DNA from: Marinomonas hwangdonensis
GTDB lineage: Bacteria; Pseudomonadota; Gammaproteobacteria; Pseudomonadales; Marinomonadaceae
DNA length: 64,000 nucleotides
Direction: 5' to 3'
Assembly (NCBI RefSeq): GCF_003721245.1
Contig: NZ_RIZG01000005.1
Coordinates: forward strand, 1 to 64,000
Program-made: the position numbers and the translations under genes
Shown: in pieces, positions 48,369 through 57,881 of the stretch
Layout of the letters: each line of letters opens with the position of its first letter
Numbering within the stretch: position 1 is the stretch's first letter
The notes under the pieces: generated by a model
What the model was told of the DNA's origin: nothing
The model's database searches: none
Seen by the model: only the letters and a program-made list of their open reading frames with translations

Positions 48369-49754
48369 CTAGATATTATCAGCCACAAAAGCCTGAACGT
48401 CACTCAAACTGTTGTCCAATACGGTGTAAGACTCATCTCGTTCAAAGAGGTCTTTCATGTGTTCAGGTAACACAGGCGACTCACAGTTTGCTTTTTCAAC
48501 CGCTTCAGGAAACTTCACCGGATGCGCTGTCGCCAAGGTAATCATAGGAACACTTCTGTCCTTCCAACAATGACGCGCTGCTTCAAGACCAATGGCTGTG
48601 TGTGGGTCAAGCAGATATTGTGTCTTAGCAAACACATCTGAAATGACGTCACACGTTTTCTCGTCATCCACTTTATAACTGTCAAAGTTGTCTTTCACGA
48701 ATGACCAAGCAGTATCATTAAGGGACACATCTCCCTTATTAAATCGCGCCATCAAATCGTCAACCGCTGCCCCATCGCGCCCATGAGCATCAAACAATAG
48801 ACGCTCAAAGTTACTCGATACCATGATGTCCATACTAGGCGACAGAGTCACATTCAAAGACTGACGACTCATATCATTTTCTGCAATGACGCGATGCAAA
48901 ATATCATTCTGGTTGGTGGCTACCACAAGCTGATCAATGGGCAAGCCCATTTTCTTCGCCAAATACCCAGCGAAAATATCACCAAAATTTCCGGTCGGTA
49001 CAGAGAACGACACCTTACGATGAGGCGCTCCCACTGACAATGCAGAAGAAAAATAGTACACAATCTGCGCCATAATGCGCGCCCAGTTAATGGAGTTCAC
49101 CGCACCTAATTTTGCGCCCTTCAAAAAGGACTGATCGGCAAAACTGGCTTTCACCATACTCTGACAGTCGTCAAAGTTGCCCTTTACTGCGATGTTAAAC
49201 ACATTATTGTCAATGACCGTAGTCATTTGACGACGCTGTACTTCTGACACTCGTTGATAAGGGTGCAAAATGAAAATATTTAAGTGCTCTGAATGGCGGC
49301 AACCTTCAATCGCCGCAGACCCTGTGTCGCCAGACGTTGCACCGAGGATCACCAGTTTGTCTTGACGCTCCGAGAGCACATAATCCATCAGGCGACCAAG
49401 CAATTGCAATGCAAAGTCTTTAAAGGCCAGCGTTGGACCACGGAACAACTCAAGAATCCATTCGTTATTGCCCACTTGCACCATAGGGGCAATCGCCGCA
49501 TGATTAAAGCTCGCATAAGCCTCTTCAATCATGCCTTTAAAAGCATCTGCTGGTATATCTCCTTCAACAAACGGCCACATGACCTTAAACGCCAATTCTT
49601 GGTAACTCAAACTTGCCCAAGAAGCGATTTCATCTTGACTGAAGTTTGGCAAGGTTTCAGGCACGTACAAACCACCGTCGTTGGCCAAGCCGGCTAATAA
49701 AACATCGCCAAAAGACAGCGCTGGGGCTTTTCCACGAGTCGATATGTATTTCAT
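48369..49754 (-). CDS. thrC: threonine synthase
   Basis: PLP enzyme converting O-phosphohomoserine to threonine. The PLP Lys lies in PTLAFKDFALQLLGR near residue 111, and the phosphate-binding stretches LGATSGDTGSAAIEG and FSVPTGNFGDIFAGY are typical. 461 residues belongs to the long fungal/proteobacterial form. It is 14 nt after hom. No thrB kinase is beside them, as in pseudomonads, so homoserine kinase must be elsewhere. Confidence 0.96.
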   Translation of the reverse strand: MKYISTRGKAPALSFGDVLLAGLANDGGLYVPETLPNFSQDEIASWASLSYQELAFKVMWPFVEGDIPADAFKGMIEEAYASFNHAAIAPMVQVGNNEWILELFRGPTLAFKDFALQLLGRLMDYVLSERQDKLVILGATSGDTGSAAIEGCRHSEHLNIFILHPYQRVSEVQRRQMTTVIDNNVFNIAVKGNFDDCQSMVKASFADQSFLKGAKLGAVNSINWARIMAQIVYYFSSALSVGAPHRKVSFSVPTGNFGDIFAGYLAKKMGLPIDQLVVATNQNDILHRVIAENDMSRQSLNVTLSPSMDIMVSSNFERLLFDAHGRDGAAVDDLMARFNKGDVSLNDTAWSFVKDNFDSYKVDDEKTCDVISDVFAKTQYLLDPHTAIGLEAARHCWKDRSVPMITLATAHPVKFPEAVEKANCESPVLPEHMKDLFERDESYTVLDNSLSDVQAFVADNI

Positions 49755-49768
49755 TATGTTTTTCTCTC

Positions 49769-51070
49769 TTACGCCAAATTTTCAACACGGATTCGTTGCA
49801 CAGTACCGGCAACGTCCGGTAAAGCTTCAATTGCGGCAATTGCAGCATTCATATTACGTTCTTTCACATCATGCGTCATCACGACTAAAGGCACCAATTC
49901 GCTGCCTTCACGTTCGCGCTGAATCAAGGATTCGATGCTGATCTCATTCATCGATAAAATCTGAGTAATGTTTGCCAACACGCCCGCACGATCTTTGATC
50001 GTCATATTCAAAAAGAAACCGCACTCAATTTCTTCCACTGGCAAAATGGGCACACTAGACAAAGAATCCGCTTGGAATGCCAAATGTGGCACTCTATTCG
50101 TAGGGTCTGCCGTTAAAGCACGAGCCACGTCAATAACGTCCGCGATCACCGATGAGCCTGTGGGCAGAGAGCCAGCGCCAGCGCCGTAGGTCAATGTAGG
50201 ACCTACTACATCACCTTGTACCATAATAGCATTCATGACGCCGTTCACGTTTGCTAACAACTGCTTGCGAGAAATCAGGGTAGGATGGACGCGAAGTTCA
50301 ATACCTGCTTTAGTTCGGCGTGCAATACCTAAGTGTTTAATCGCATAACCCAGTTGATTCGCAAATTCTATGTCTTCCGAGGTAATACGACTGATACCTT
50401 CGGTGTAAGTTTTTTCGAACTGCAGCGGAATACCAAAAGCAATGGATGCCAAAATCGTTAATTTATGTGCCGCATCAATACCTTCAATATCAAATGTCGG
50501 ATCGGCTTCTGCATAACCAAGCGCTTGTGCTTCCGCCAACACTTCGTCGAAATTGCGGTTCTTTTCCGTCATTTCCGACAGAATAAAATTGCCTGTGCCA
50601 TTAATAATACCGGCCAACCATTCGATTCGGTTAGCAGATAAGCCTTCGCGTAACGACTTAATGATGGGGATGCCCCCAGCTACTGCCGCCTCAAAAGCCA
50701 CAATCACGCCTTTATCACGGGCTTTAGCGAAAATCTCGTTCCCATGTTCTGCAATCAAGGCTTTATTGGCCGTAACAACGTGTTTGCCATTTTCAATCGC
50801 GGTTAATACTAACTCTTTGGCAACAGAGGTGCCGCCAATAAGCTCAAGCACAATATCAATTTCTGGGTTATTCACCACATCAAATATATCACGGGTAACC
50901 TTGATGCCTGTTGTGTCACACATATCGTTATCGCGACGAGCACCCACTTGCTCAATAACAATACTGCGACCAACACGTCGTGTGATTTCTTCTGCATTAT
51001 TGAGAAGAATATTAAAACTACCGGACCCCACTGTCCCCAGCCCGCAAATTCCGACTTTTACCGGTTTCAA
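49769..51070 (-). CDS. hom: homoserine dehydrogenase
   Basis: NAD(P)H-dependent reduction of aspartate semialdehyde to homoserine. The N-terminal fold is VKVGICGLGTVGSGSFNIL, the catalytic region is EADPTFDIEGIDAAHKL, and a C-terminal ACT domain (MTIKDRAGVLANITQILS) gives threonine feedback. The frame extends to 51112, but a TTG at 51070 is preceded by GGGG at a good distance and begins LKPVKVG like other Hom proteins. About 433 residues results. It is monofunctional, separate from lysC, and pairs with thrC. Confidence 0.94.
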   Translation of the reverse strand: MKPVKVGICGLGTVGSGSFNILLNNAEEITRRVGRSIVIEQVGARRDNDMCDTTGIKVTRDIFDVVNNPEIDIVLELIGGTSVAKELVLTAIENGKHVVTANKALIAEHGNEIFAKARDKGVIVAFEAAVAGGIPIIKSLREGLSANRIEWLAGIINGTGNFILSEMTEKNRNFDEVLAEAQALGYAEADPTFDIEGIDAAHKLTILASIAFGIPLQFEKTYTEGISRITSEDIEFANQLGYAIKHLGIARRTKAGIELRVHPTLISRKQLLANVNGVMNAIMVQGDVVGPTLTYGAGAGSLPTGSSVIADVIDVARALTADPTNRVPHLAFQADSLSSVPILPVEEIECGFFLNMTIKDRAGVLANITQILSMNEISIESLIQREREGSELVPLVVMTHDVKERNMNAAIAAIEALPDVAGTVQRIRVENLA

Positions 51071-51192
51071 AACAATACCCCACAGAAATAGTTTATTTTT
51101 TAATGACCACAATCGACGCCATAGTGCGCCTTGTTACGTAAATTCAAATATCTTTTATTATAACGCTAGCTTCTATCAAACCCAACGCTGAA

Positions 51193-51232
51193 GCGACTGA
51201 AGAAAACTCATGAGTCGCGGAATTTTCCGCGA
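51193..51232 (-). other. overlapping inverted repeats between dsbC and hom
   Basis: An 18-bp perfect palindrome TCGCGGAATTTTCCGCGA (51215-51232) starts right after the dsbC stop. It overlaps a second pairing GCGACT/AGTCGC (51193-51198 with 51213-51218). The two structures exclude each other. No U run follows, so simple termination is unlikely. Confidence 0.4.
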
Positions 51233-51237
51233 TAACG

Positions 51238-51957
51238 TTACAAGCCAAGTCGCTTTATTAGCTCAGGGGCTGGCAAGTAGCCGGGCAGAAAAGTGCCATC
51301 ATCAAACACTATGCTTGGCGTACCGCGAACGCCCATTTCATTCCCCAGTTTATATTGGTCTGCCACTGGATTTACACAGGTATTTTGCGCTATTTCTGCG
51401 CCTAATTTAACCTGTGTCAGCCACTCTTGAGGGTCATCCGAACACCAAACACTGACCATCTTGTTGTAAACCAAAGAGCCTACACCAGCTCTTGGGTAAG
51501 CCAAATATCTTACCGTCACACCGGCGTCGTTTAGCGCAGGAACTTCTCTGTGTAATAGCTGACAATAGCCACAATCCACATCGGTAAAGACCGTAATATG
51601 AGCTTGCTCATTGCTAGCTTTATAAATAATCATTTGTGATTCAGACAAGGACTCAATCTTAGCGAATTTGGCTTTTTCCGTCTCATTAATCAAGTCAGTA
51701 CCATCAACACGGTACAAGTCACCCGCCACAAAAAATTGACCATCTTTCGTCACATGAAGTGTTGGGCCATCTTTAAGGTTGACGACATACAATCCCGATG
51801 CCTGATGAAATTCCGAGTGCTTAATGTCATATTGAGGTAACGCAGCTTTTATTGCAGACAATACAGCAGATTGGTCGGCCAAAGCCACATTGACAGAAGA
51901 GAGTAGTAACAGGCTCAGCAAAGTGGATCGAGAGAGCGAGCCAGAAAAATTTAACAT
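51238..51957 (-). CDS. dsbC: thiol:disulfide interchange protein DsbC
   Basis: Periplasmic disulfide isomerase. The chosen start (51957) has GAGG at 5 nt and gives a signal peptide ending NVALA about residue 27; the frame extends 33 nt further upstream. An N-terminal dimerisation domain is followed by a thioredoxin fold with CGYC at 129-132, the cis-Pro in VRGTPSIVF, and a second Cys pair (VWCSDDP and NTCVNP). 239 residues. It lies between rplS and hom, and a strong terminator ends rplS ahead of it. Confidence 0.93.
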   Translation of the reverse strand: MLNFSGSLSRSTLLSLLLLSSVNVALADQSAVLSAIKAALPQYDIKHSEFHQASGLYVVNLKDGPTLHVTKDGQFFVAGDLYRVDGTDLINETEKAKFAKIESLSESQMIIYKASNEQAHITVFTDVDCGYCQLLHREVPALNDAGVTVRYLAYPRAGVGSLVYNKMVSVWCSDDPQEWLTQVKLGAEIAQNTCVNPVADQYKLGNEMGVRGTPSIVFDDGTFLPGYLPAPELIKRLGL

Positions 51958-52020
51958 AGAAACCTCAAAGACATCATAATCGATCTCCATTAGGCCATAC
52001 GAGGGTAGGTAATTTCCATA

Positions 52021-52049
52021 AAAAAAGGCGACTAAAGTCGCCTTTTTTT
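52021..52049 (-). terminator. intrinsic terminator of the rpsP-rimM-trmD-rplS operon
   Basis: Stem AAAAAAGGCGAC/GTCGCCTTTTTT with a 4-nt loop, 12 nt after the rplS stop. Confidence 0.92.
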
Positions 52050-52061
52050 AAATCGGAAAAA

Positions 52062-52424
52062 TTAACGCTTTGATAATTTTTCTTTGATACGTGCAGATTT
52101 ACCAGAACGCTCGCGTAGGTAGTAGATCTTAGCTTGACGCACGTCACCGCGGCGTTTAACTTCGATGCTTTCAACCAATGGGCTGTACGTTTGGAAAGCA
52201 CGCTCAACACCAATACCGCTAGAAATTTTACGAACGGTAAATGCTGAGTTAAGACCACGATTACGCTTAGAGATTACAATGCCTTCATAAGCCTGTAGAC
52301 GCTCGCGTGAACCTTCTTTAACCTTAACTTGAACAACAACAGTATCACCAGGACCGAAGGCTGGGACATCTTTTGTCATTTGTTCAGCTTCTAACTGCTG
52401 AATCAGTTTAGTTTTATTACTCAT
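52062..52424 (-). CDS. rplS: 50S ribosomal protein L19
   Basis: Ribosomal protein at the 30S-50S interface. The 120 residues include [32 protein letters not shown] and the C-terminal [17 protein letters not shown], all family stretches. Last gene of rpsP-rimM-trmD-rplS; the 69-nt gap before it is the largest in the operon. Confidence 0.98.
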   Translation of the reverse strand: MSNKTKLIQQLEAEQMTKDVPAFGPGDTVVVQVKVKEGSRERLQAYEGIVISKRNRGLNSAFTVRKISSGIGVERAFQTYSPLVESIEVKRRGDVRQAKIYYLRERSGKSARIKEKLSKR

Positions 52425-52493
52425 GGATGTGACTCCTAATGATATGGTTTCTTACCAGCATGAAGGTTCTTCTTTCTGATAAGCTCGCAATTC

Positions 52494-53246
52494 CTACTCT
52501 GCCGAGGTTGAATCTTCAGTTTCGCGAATAAACTCTTCTAACAACATCTGCTGTTCCTTGTCCAACTCAAGGTTCTGCAGAAGGTCTGGCCGGCGTTGAA
52601 AAGTTCTTCCGAGCTTTTGCTTTAATCGCCAGCGTCTAATCTCCTCGTGGTTGCCACTAAGCAGCACCGATGGCACAGGTTCACCATTCAATACTTCGGG
52701 GCGAGTAAAATGCGGACAATCCAACAAACCATCAGCAAATGAATCTTCATCCGCAGACGCTTGTTTTCCTAACACTCCTGGCACCATACGAAATACGGCA
52801 TCCATGAGCACCATTGCCGGTAACTCACCACCACTTAGGACAAAGTCGCCAATCGACCATTCTTCATCAATTTGAGACTGAATCAAACGTTCATCAACGC
52901 CTTCATAACGACCTGCTACCAGAATAAATTCTGCTTGTTTAGCAAGCTGTTGCACGCCTTCTTGCGTTAACGTACGCCCTTGAGGGGATAGATAAATAAC
53001 TTTTGCATTGGGTACCGATAATTTGGCACTCGCAATGGCATCTTTGAGAGGCTGCACTTTCATGAGCATCCCAGGACCACCACCATAAGGACGATCATCT
53101 ACTGTCTTATGCTTGTCATGGGTAAAATCACGGGGATTAAAATAATCCACCTCAACTAACCCCGACCTAATGGCTCTGCCTGTTACTCCATATTGAGTAA
53201 TGGCCTGAAACATTTCTGGAAAGAGCGATATAACGCTAACCTTCAC
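52494..53246 (-). CDS. trmD: tRNA (guanine37-N1)-methyltransferase
   Basis: Knotted SPOUT methyltransferase for m1G37 of tRNA, which prevents frameshifting. Typical stretches are [44 protein letters not shown] and [14 protein letters not shown]. The catalytic Asp lies in [16 protein letters not shown]. 250 residues. Confidence 0.97.
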   Translation of the reverse strand: MKVSVISLFPEMFQAITQYGVTGRAIRSGLVEVDYFNPRDFTHDKHKTVDDRPYGGGPGMLMKVQPLKDAIASAKLSVPNAKVIYLSPQGRTLTQEGVQQLAKQAEFILVAGRYEGVDERLIQSQIDEEWSIGDFVLSGGELPAMVLMDAVFRMVPGVLGKQASADEDSFADGLLDCPHFTRPEVLNGEPVPSVLLSGNHEEIRRWRLKQKLGRTFQRRPDLLQNLELDKEQQMLLEEFIRETEDSTSAE

Positions 53247-53267
53247 CTTGTGACCTCGGTTTGACCA

Positions 53268-53813
53268 TTAAAACCCTGGATCCCAATCAACTACCATTTC
53301 CTGCTGCTCTAAATCAATATTTAAAACATAAGTACCTGGCGCATAAGGAATCAAGCGCTCTTCCCGATCAAAGCTACCTTCACAAGCCCGGACAACAATT
53401 ACATCATTCGCACCAGTTTCCATAAGCTGAGAAACCTTTCCTAAGAGGACGCCCTCTTTTGTACTTACTTTGAGACCTTCCAGCTGACTCCAGTAATATT
53501 CACCTTCATCGAGTTCTGGTAGCTCTGCTGCATCAATGTAAATGTCCATACCGCAGATATCTTTTACTTGATCTCTGTCGCTATAGCCTTCGACTGATGC
53601 CACCAAACCACGCCCTTGCAGACGACCTTGGCTTAATTCTACAGCCTTCCACCCGCTTGGAGTTTTCAGCCACCAATGCTTGTAATCAAAGATCCCTTGC
53701 ATTGGATCGGTATGAGAGAATAATTTCACCCACCCTTTGACACCATATACAGATGTAATGCGTCCAACCACAAGGGCTTGCTCAGGAGCGGCCGCTTGTT
53801 TTAACTTAGACAT
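53268..53813 (-). CDS. rimM: ribosome maturation factor RimM
   Basis: Assembly factor that binds S19 on the maturing 30S head. The N-terminal RimM domain has VVGRITSVYGVKGWVKLFS, and the PRC barrel begins EYYWSQLEGL with the conserved YYW. It ends LIPYAPGTYVLNIDLE and VDWDPGF. 181 residues. It sits 15 nt after rpsP and 21 nt before trmD. Confidence 0.96.
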   Translation of the reverse strand: MSKLKQAAAPEQALVVGRITSVYGVKGWVKLFSHTDPMQGIFDYKHWWLKTPSGWKAVELSQGRLQGRGLVASVEGYSDRDQVKDICGMDIYIDAAELPELDEGEYYWSQLEGLKVSTKEGVLLGKVSQLMETGANDVIVVRACEGSFDREERLIPYAPGTYVLNIDLEQQEMVVDWDPGF

Positions 53814-53828
53814 AGCATTACCTCTGTA

Positions 53829-54077
53829 TTAAGCGCTTTTGCCAGCTTCTTTAATAAGCTGAGCAGCACGGTCAGAAAGTTGAGCGCCTTGGCTAACCCA
53901 ATGATTTACGCGCTCTAGATCTACACGTAAACGTTCTTCTTGACCACGAGCAACAGGGTTAAAGAAACCCAAACGCTCGATATAACGACCATCACGTGCA
54001 CGACGGCTATCAGCCACGTTCAAATGATAGAATGGGCGCTTTTTAGAGCCACCACGAGAAAGACGAATAGTTACCAT
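53829..54077 (-). CDS. rpsP: 30S ribosomal protein S16
   Basis: 82-residue small subunit protein beginning [20 protein letters not shown], the family signature, with [13 protein letters not shown]. First gene of the rpsP-rimM-trmD-rplS operon, after the ffh terminator. Confidence 0.98.
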   Translation of the reverse strand: MVTIRLSRGGSKKRPFYHLNVADSRRARDGRYIERLGFFNPVARGQEERLRVDLERVNHWVSQGAQLSDRAAQLIKEAGKSA

Positions 54078-54171
54078 ATGATTGGTTCCTTATTGCTTAA
54101 CGAAACACCTCTTGCCGAGTCGAATTTTTGACTCATACTACAAGAAGGCGGCATATTCTAGTCGATAAACT

Positions 54172-54202
54172 AGAAAAACAAAAGAGCGATTTACTCGCCC
54201 TT
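54172..54202 (-). terminator. terminator after ffh (before the rpsP operon)
   Basis: 7-bp stem AGGGCGA/TCGCTCT with one wobble and a 5-nt loop, followed by TTTGTTTTT on the minus strand. It lies about 55 nt after the ffh stop. Confidence 0.72.
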
Positions 54203-54257
54203 TCAATTAAATTAGAAGTTTTTTATAACCCCTAATAAAAACAAGTAGATAGCGGCG

Positions 54258-55634
54258 TTATTTAGGGAAACCGCCGCCGCCTGGAAAACCGCCTGGCATC
54301 ATCCCTCCTAAACCACGCATCATTTTTTGCATCCCCCCTTTGGCGGACATTTTTTTCATCATCTTTTGCATTTGCTTATGCTGTTTAAGCAGACGATTTA
54401 AATCTTGGATTTGCAGTCCGGCGCCGGTTGAAATGCGTTTTTTTCGAGAGCCATTAATCACGTCAGGATTTCGACGCTCTGCAGGTGTCATGGAATTAAT
54501 TAGGGCTTCCATTTGCACGAACATTTTATCGTTCACTTTATCTTGAATATTTCCCAATTGCCCCATACCTGGGAGCTTATCTAACATAGAGCTCATACCG
54601 CCCATGTTCTTCATTTGCTGCAACTGTTCTTTAAAGTCTTCTAAATCAAAGCTTTTGCCTTTCTTTAGCTTTCCAGCTAGCTTTTCTGCTTTTTCTTTAT
54701 CAACTTTTTGCTCGGCTTGCTCGATTAGGGAAAGCATATCTCCCATACCAAGAATACGTGAGGCTAAGCGGTCTGGATGGAAAGGCTCTAGAGCATCGGT
54801 TTTCTCACCTACACCTAAAAACTTAATCGGCTTACCCGTGATATGACGAACAGATAAAGCGGCACCACCACGAGCATCACCATCTGTCTTGGTAAGAATC
54901 ACACCGGTAAGCGGTAAGACATCCCCAAACGCTTTTGCCGTATTCGCCGCATCTTGCCCTGTCATGGCATCAACAACAAACAAGGTCTCAATCGGATTAA
55001 CCGCCGCATGTAGTGCCTTGATTTCCGCCATCATGTCTTCGTCAATAGATAGACGACCTGCGGTATCGACGATTAATACATCTTTGTGGGCTTTCCTAGC
55101 ATAATCGATTGCGTTGTTAACGATATCGATTGGCTTCTGCGATAAATCGCTCGGGATAAAGTCAACGCCCACTTCACCCGCTAAGGTCTCAAGCTGTTTA
55201 ATCGCAGCAGGACGATACACGTCTGCACTGACCACAGACACCGATTTCTTTTCTCGCTCTTTTAGATACTTAGCTAGTTTAGCCGCCGATGTGGTTTTAC
55301 CCGCCCCCTGCAAACCCGCTAGCAAGATCACTGCCGGCCTTGCTACTCTCAGATTGAGGCCATCGTTGGCCTCACCCATCACGCTTTCAAGTTCTTGTTT
55401 GACAATCTTTAGAAAGACTTGCCCAGGACTTAAACTTTTGGACACTTCTGTGCCAATGGCGCGCTCTTTTACCGCAACAATAAAATCTTTTACAACAGGC
55501 AAAGCAACATCAGCTTCTAACAAAGCCATGCGCACTTCGCGCAACACCTCTTGAATGTTGTCTTCAGTTAATTTAGCTCGACCTCGAATGCGATCAAGCG
55601 AAGAAGTTAAACGATTCGATAAATTGTCGAACAT
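54258..55634 (-). CDS. ffh: signal recognition particle protein Ffh
   Basis: GTPase that binds 4.5S RNA and hydrophobic signal sequences for cotranslational targeting to the inner membrane. The N domain begins MFDNLSNRLTSSLDRIRG. The G domain has GLQGAGKTTSAAKLA, DTAGRLSID and TKTDGDARGG. The Met-rich M domain ends with Gly/Met/Pro repeats. 458 residues. Divergent from the CcsA-like gene; followed by the rpsP operon in the order found in many gammaproteobacteria. Confidence 0.97.
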   Translation of the reverse strand: MFDNLSNRLTSSLDRIRGRAKLTEDNIQEVLREVRMALLEADVALPVVKDFIVAVKERAIGTEVSKSLSPGQVFLKIVKQELESVMGEANDGLNLRVARPAVILLAGLQGAGKTTSAAKLAKYLKEREKKSVSVVSADVYRPAAIKQLETLAGEVGVDFIPSDLSQKPIDIVNNAIDYARKAHKDVLIVDTAGRLSIDEDMMAEIKALHAAVNPIETLFVVDAMTGQDAANTAKAFGDVLPLTGVILTKTDGDARGGAALSVRHITGKPIKFLGVGEKTDALEPFHPDRLASRILGMGDMLSLIEQAEQKVDKEKAEKLAGKLKKGKSFDLEDFKEQLQQMKNMGGMSSMLDKLPGMGQLGNIQDKVNDKMFVQMEALINSMTPAERRNPDVINGSRKKRISTGAGLQIQDLNRLLKQHKQMQKMMKKMSAKGGMQKMMRGLGGMMPGGFPGGGGFPK

Positions 55635-55762
55635 ATTGCCCTCAAATTTTGCTCTGAATGGAAAAAACCTTCGGTTTCAGTTTATCCAAGATGAAATTGC
55701 CTCTATTATAACGGATAAATGATTGTCACCCTATACCTTTACTCGACGGAACCTTTAGTTTC

Positions 55763-56530
55763 ATGACTCAATTATCGCTTTGGCTTGCTTGTTTTGCTTG
55801 TATTATTGCTGGCGCGGCGTATTACTTTCGTCCTGAAAATCGCTATACCCAGCACATAGGCACGGCTGCGATTGTGGTCCATACGGTTTCCCTTATCCAA
55901 TTACTATCTTCTCGCGATGGCTTTAACTTTTTAACCATCGGCCTTTTAATAGCCCTGATTGGCAATTGCTTACTCTGGTTTAGTAATCGTGACAAAGATT
56001 TATCTTTATTGTTATCGGCGGCTTTCCCGCTAGGCGCCATCGTTATTGCGCTCAATGCAATTGAGCCTTGGCAATTAACCCAGCTATACAGCAGCTCCTG
56101 GGGAACCAGTGTCCACATTTTAATTGCCGCCGTCGCGTACAGTTTGTTTACAGCAGCTTGCGGAGTGGGAATACTACTGGCGGCGCAAGAATATCAACTC
56201 AAACATCATAGACTAAAGCAGCTCCTGCGAGTGCCACCACTGCAGACGCTTGAAAGACTGATGTTTGAGTTTATTTGGGCTGCATTTGTGATGCTAACCA
56301 TAACCATCATCACGGGCTTCTATTTCATTGAAGACATGTTTGCTCAACACCTTATTCACAAAACTTTTTTCACTATCGCGTCTTGGATCGTGTTTACTGG
56401 GCTTCTTTTGGGAAGACATATCGCTGGCTGGCGCGGCCAATTGGCTGTGAAACTGACGCTAAGCGGCTTTTTTCTCCTTATGCTTGGCTATTTCGGTAGT
56501 CGCATAGTCCTGCAGATACTGCAGAATTAA
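55763..56530 (+). CDS. CcsA/YpjD-like cytochrome c assembly family protein
   Basis: 255-residue inner-membrane protein with about eight hydrophobic helices. The C-terminal half carries the HIAGWRG stretch and His residues in LIHKTFFTIASWIVF, as in the CcsA/CcmC/YpjD family. It is always found beside ffh and the CorB-like gene in gammaproteobacteria, but its own role (haem handling or other) is unproven. It could be unrelated to cytochrome c maturation. Divergent from ffh; corB follows after 84 nt. Confidence 0.85.
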   Translation: MTQLSLWLACFACIIAGAAYYFRPENRYTQHIGTAAIVVHTVSLIQLLSSRDGFNFLTIGLLIALIGNCLLWFSNRDKDLSLLLSAAFPLGAIVIALNAIEPWQLTQLYSSSWGTSVHILIAAVAYSLFTAACGVGILLAAQEYQLKHHRLKQLLRVPPLQTLERLMFEFIWAAFVMLTITIITGFYFIEDMFAQHLIHKTFFTIASWIVFTGLLLGRHIAGWRGQLAVKLTLSGFFLLMLGYFGSRIVLQILQN

Positions 56531-56614
56531 GCGACTCTAATCATTAAAGAAGTTTGACAGTGCGATGTTAAAAACGAATAATTCATTCATCTTAATAATT
56601 GAGGCGATTCCTTC

Positions 56615-57871
56615 TTGAACGATATCCCCTTAAGTGTTCTTGGCGGAACACTTTTTTGTCTACTAATACTGTCTGCTTTTTTCTCAAGTTCCGAAACAGG
56701 CATGTTGTCGTTAAACAAATATCGACTAAAGCATCTTGTGAAAAGTAAGCACCGATCGGCGATAAAAGTCAGTTCACTTTTAGAGCGTCCTGACAGGCTG
56801 ATAGGCGTCATCCTTATCGGAAATAACTTTGTTAACATACTCTCTTCAGCCATCGCTACCATTATCGCCGTCCGCATTTGGGGTGATGCTGGTGTCGCTA
56901 TCGCGACGGGAGGGCTTACCTTGGTCATACTCATATTTGCCGAGGTAACACCCAAAACATTAGCCGCTATACACCCCGAAAAAATCGCTTTTCCTGCATC
57001 TTGGATTCTATCTATTTTGCTCAAGGTTCTTTATCCATTAGTTTTTTTGGTCAACACACTATCCAACGGCTTATTGCGCCTTATCGGTGTAAATGCATCG
57101 CAAGGAAGTCATGACACACTTGACTCAGAAGAACTTAGAACCGTTGTTAATGAAGCCAGTGGCCTGATACCTGCCGCTCACCAAGAAATGCTTCTGTCCA
57201 TTCTAGACTTAGAAAACGTATCCGTTGAAGACATCATGGTTCCTAGAAATGAAGTAATTGGTATCGATCTTGAAGACTCAATAGAAGACATCATCGAACA
57301 AATCTGCCAAAGCAGACATACGCGCATGCCTGTCTATAACGGTGAAATCAATAAGATTATCGGTATCTTGCATGCTCGCCATGCTGCCATGTTTTTGCGT
57401 GACCCAGCACCCACGAAAGCCGCACTTTTAAAAGCCACTGTCGAACCTTATTTCATTCCTGAAAGCACGTCTTTAAATACTGTTTTGCTAAACTTTCAGA
57501 ATGATCACCAACAGATGGGTATTGTTGTGGACGAATATGGCGATGTACAAGGCATCGCTGCTCTAGAAGACGTACTGGAAGAAATTGTTGGTGAATTCAC
57601 CCCTCCTACATTAGACGAAGAGGAAGAAATCCAAACTTTGGAAGACGGCTCTTTCAGAATTGAAGGAACAACCCATATTCGCGAAATCAACAAAACATTA
57701 CACTGGCACCTACCAACAGATGGCCCAAAAACTTTGAATGGTCTTATCATTGAAACTCTGGAATTCATCCCAGAGCATCCTATTAGCTTATGGGTAGGTC
57801 ACTACATGATAGAAATTCAGGAAATTGAAGACAAAGTTGTCAAATACGCCAAACTTCAGCTGAAGCGTTAA
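56615..57871 (+). CDS. corB: CorB/YfjD-type CNNM transporter with CBS domains
   Basis: Membrane protein of the CNNM/CorB family linked to magnesium and cobalt resistance. The N-terminal domain (1-190) has four hydrophobic stretches and SSSETGMLSLNKYRLKHL. Two CBS domains (about 205-330) begin after VEDIMVPRNEVIGI and contain VDEYGDVQGIAALEDVLEE. A C-terminal CorC_HlyC domain ends EDKVVKYAKLQLKR. The start is a TTG at 56615 with GAGG about 11 nt upstream; no ATG precedes the first helix. Confidence 0.9.
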   Translation: MNDIPLSVLGGTLFCLLILSAFFSSSETGMLSLNKYRLKHLVKSKHRSAIKVSSLLERPDRLIGVILIGNNFVNILSSAIATIIAVRIWGDAGVAIATGGLTLVILIFAEVTPKTLAAIHPEKIAFPASWILSILLKVLYPLVFLVNTLSNGLLRLIGVNASQGSHDTLDSEELRTVVNEASGLIPAAHQEMLLSILDLENVSVEDIMVPRNEVIGIDLEDSIEDIIEQICQSRHTRMPVYNGEINKIIGILHARHAAMFLRDPAPTKAALLKATVEPYFIPESTSLNTVLLNFQNDHQQMGIVVDEYGDVQGIAALEDVLEEIVGEFTPPTLDEEEEIQTLEDGSFRIEGTTHIREINKTLHWHLPTDGPKTLNGLIIETLEFIPEHPISLWVGHYMIEIQEIEDKVVKYAKLQLKR

Positions 57872-57881
57872 GGAGAGACCG

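Noticed and set aside
50553..51191. 212-codon plus-strand frame opposite hom
   Set aside because: Antisense of hom with low-complexity Ser/Pro/Ile content and no recognisable domain or ribosome site.
51071..51237. Threonine attenuator leader peptide before hom
   Set aside because: No short frame rich in Thr/Ile codons is visible; only the hairpins noted under findings.
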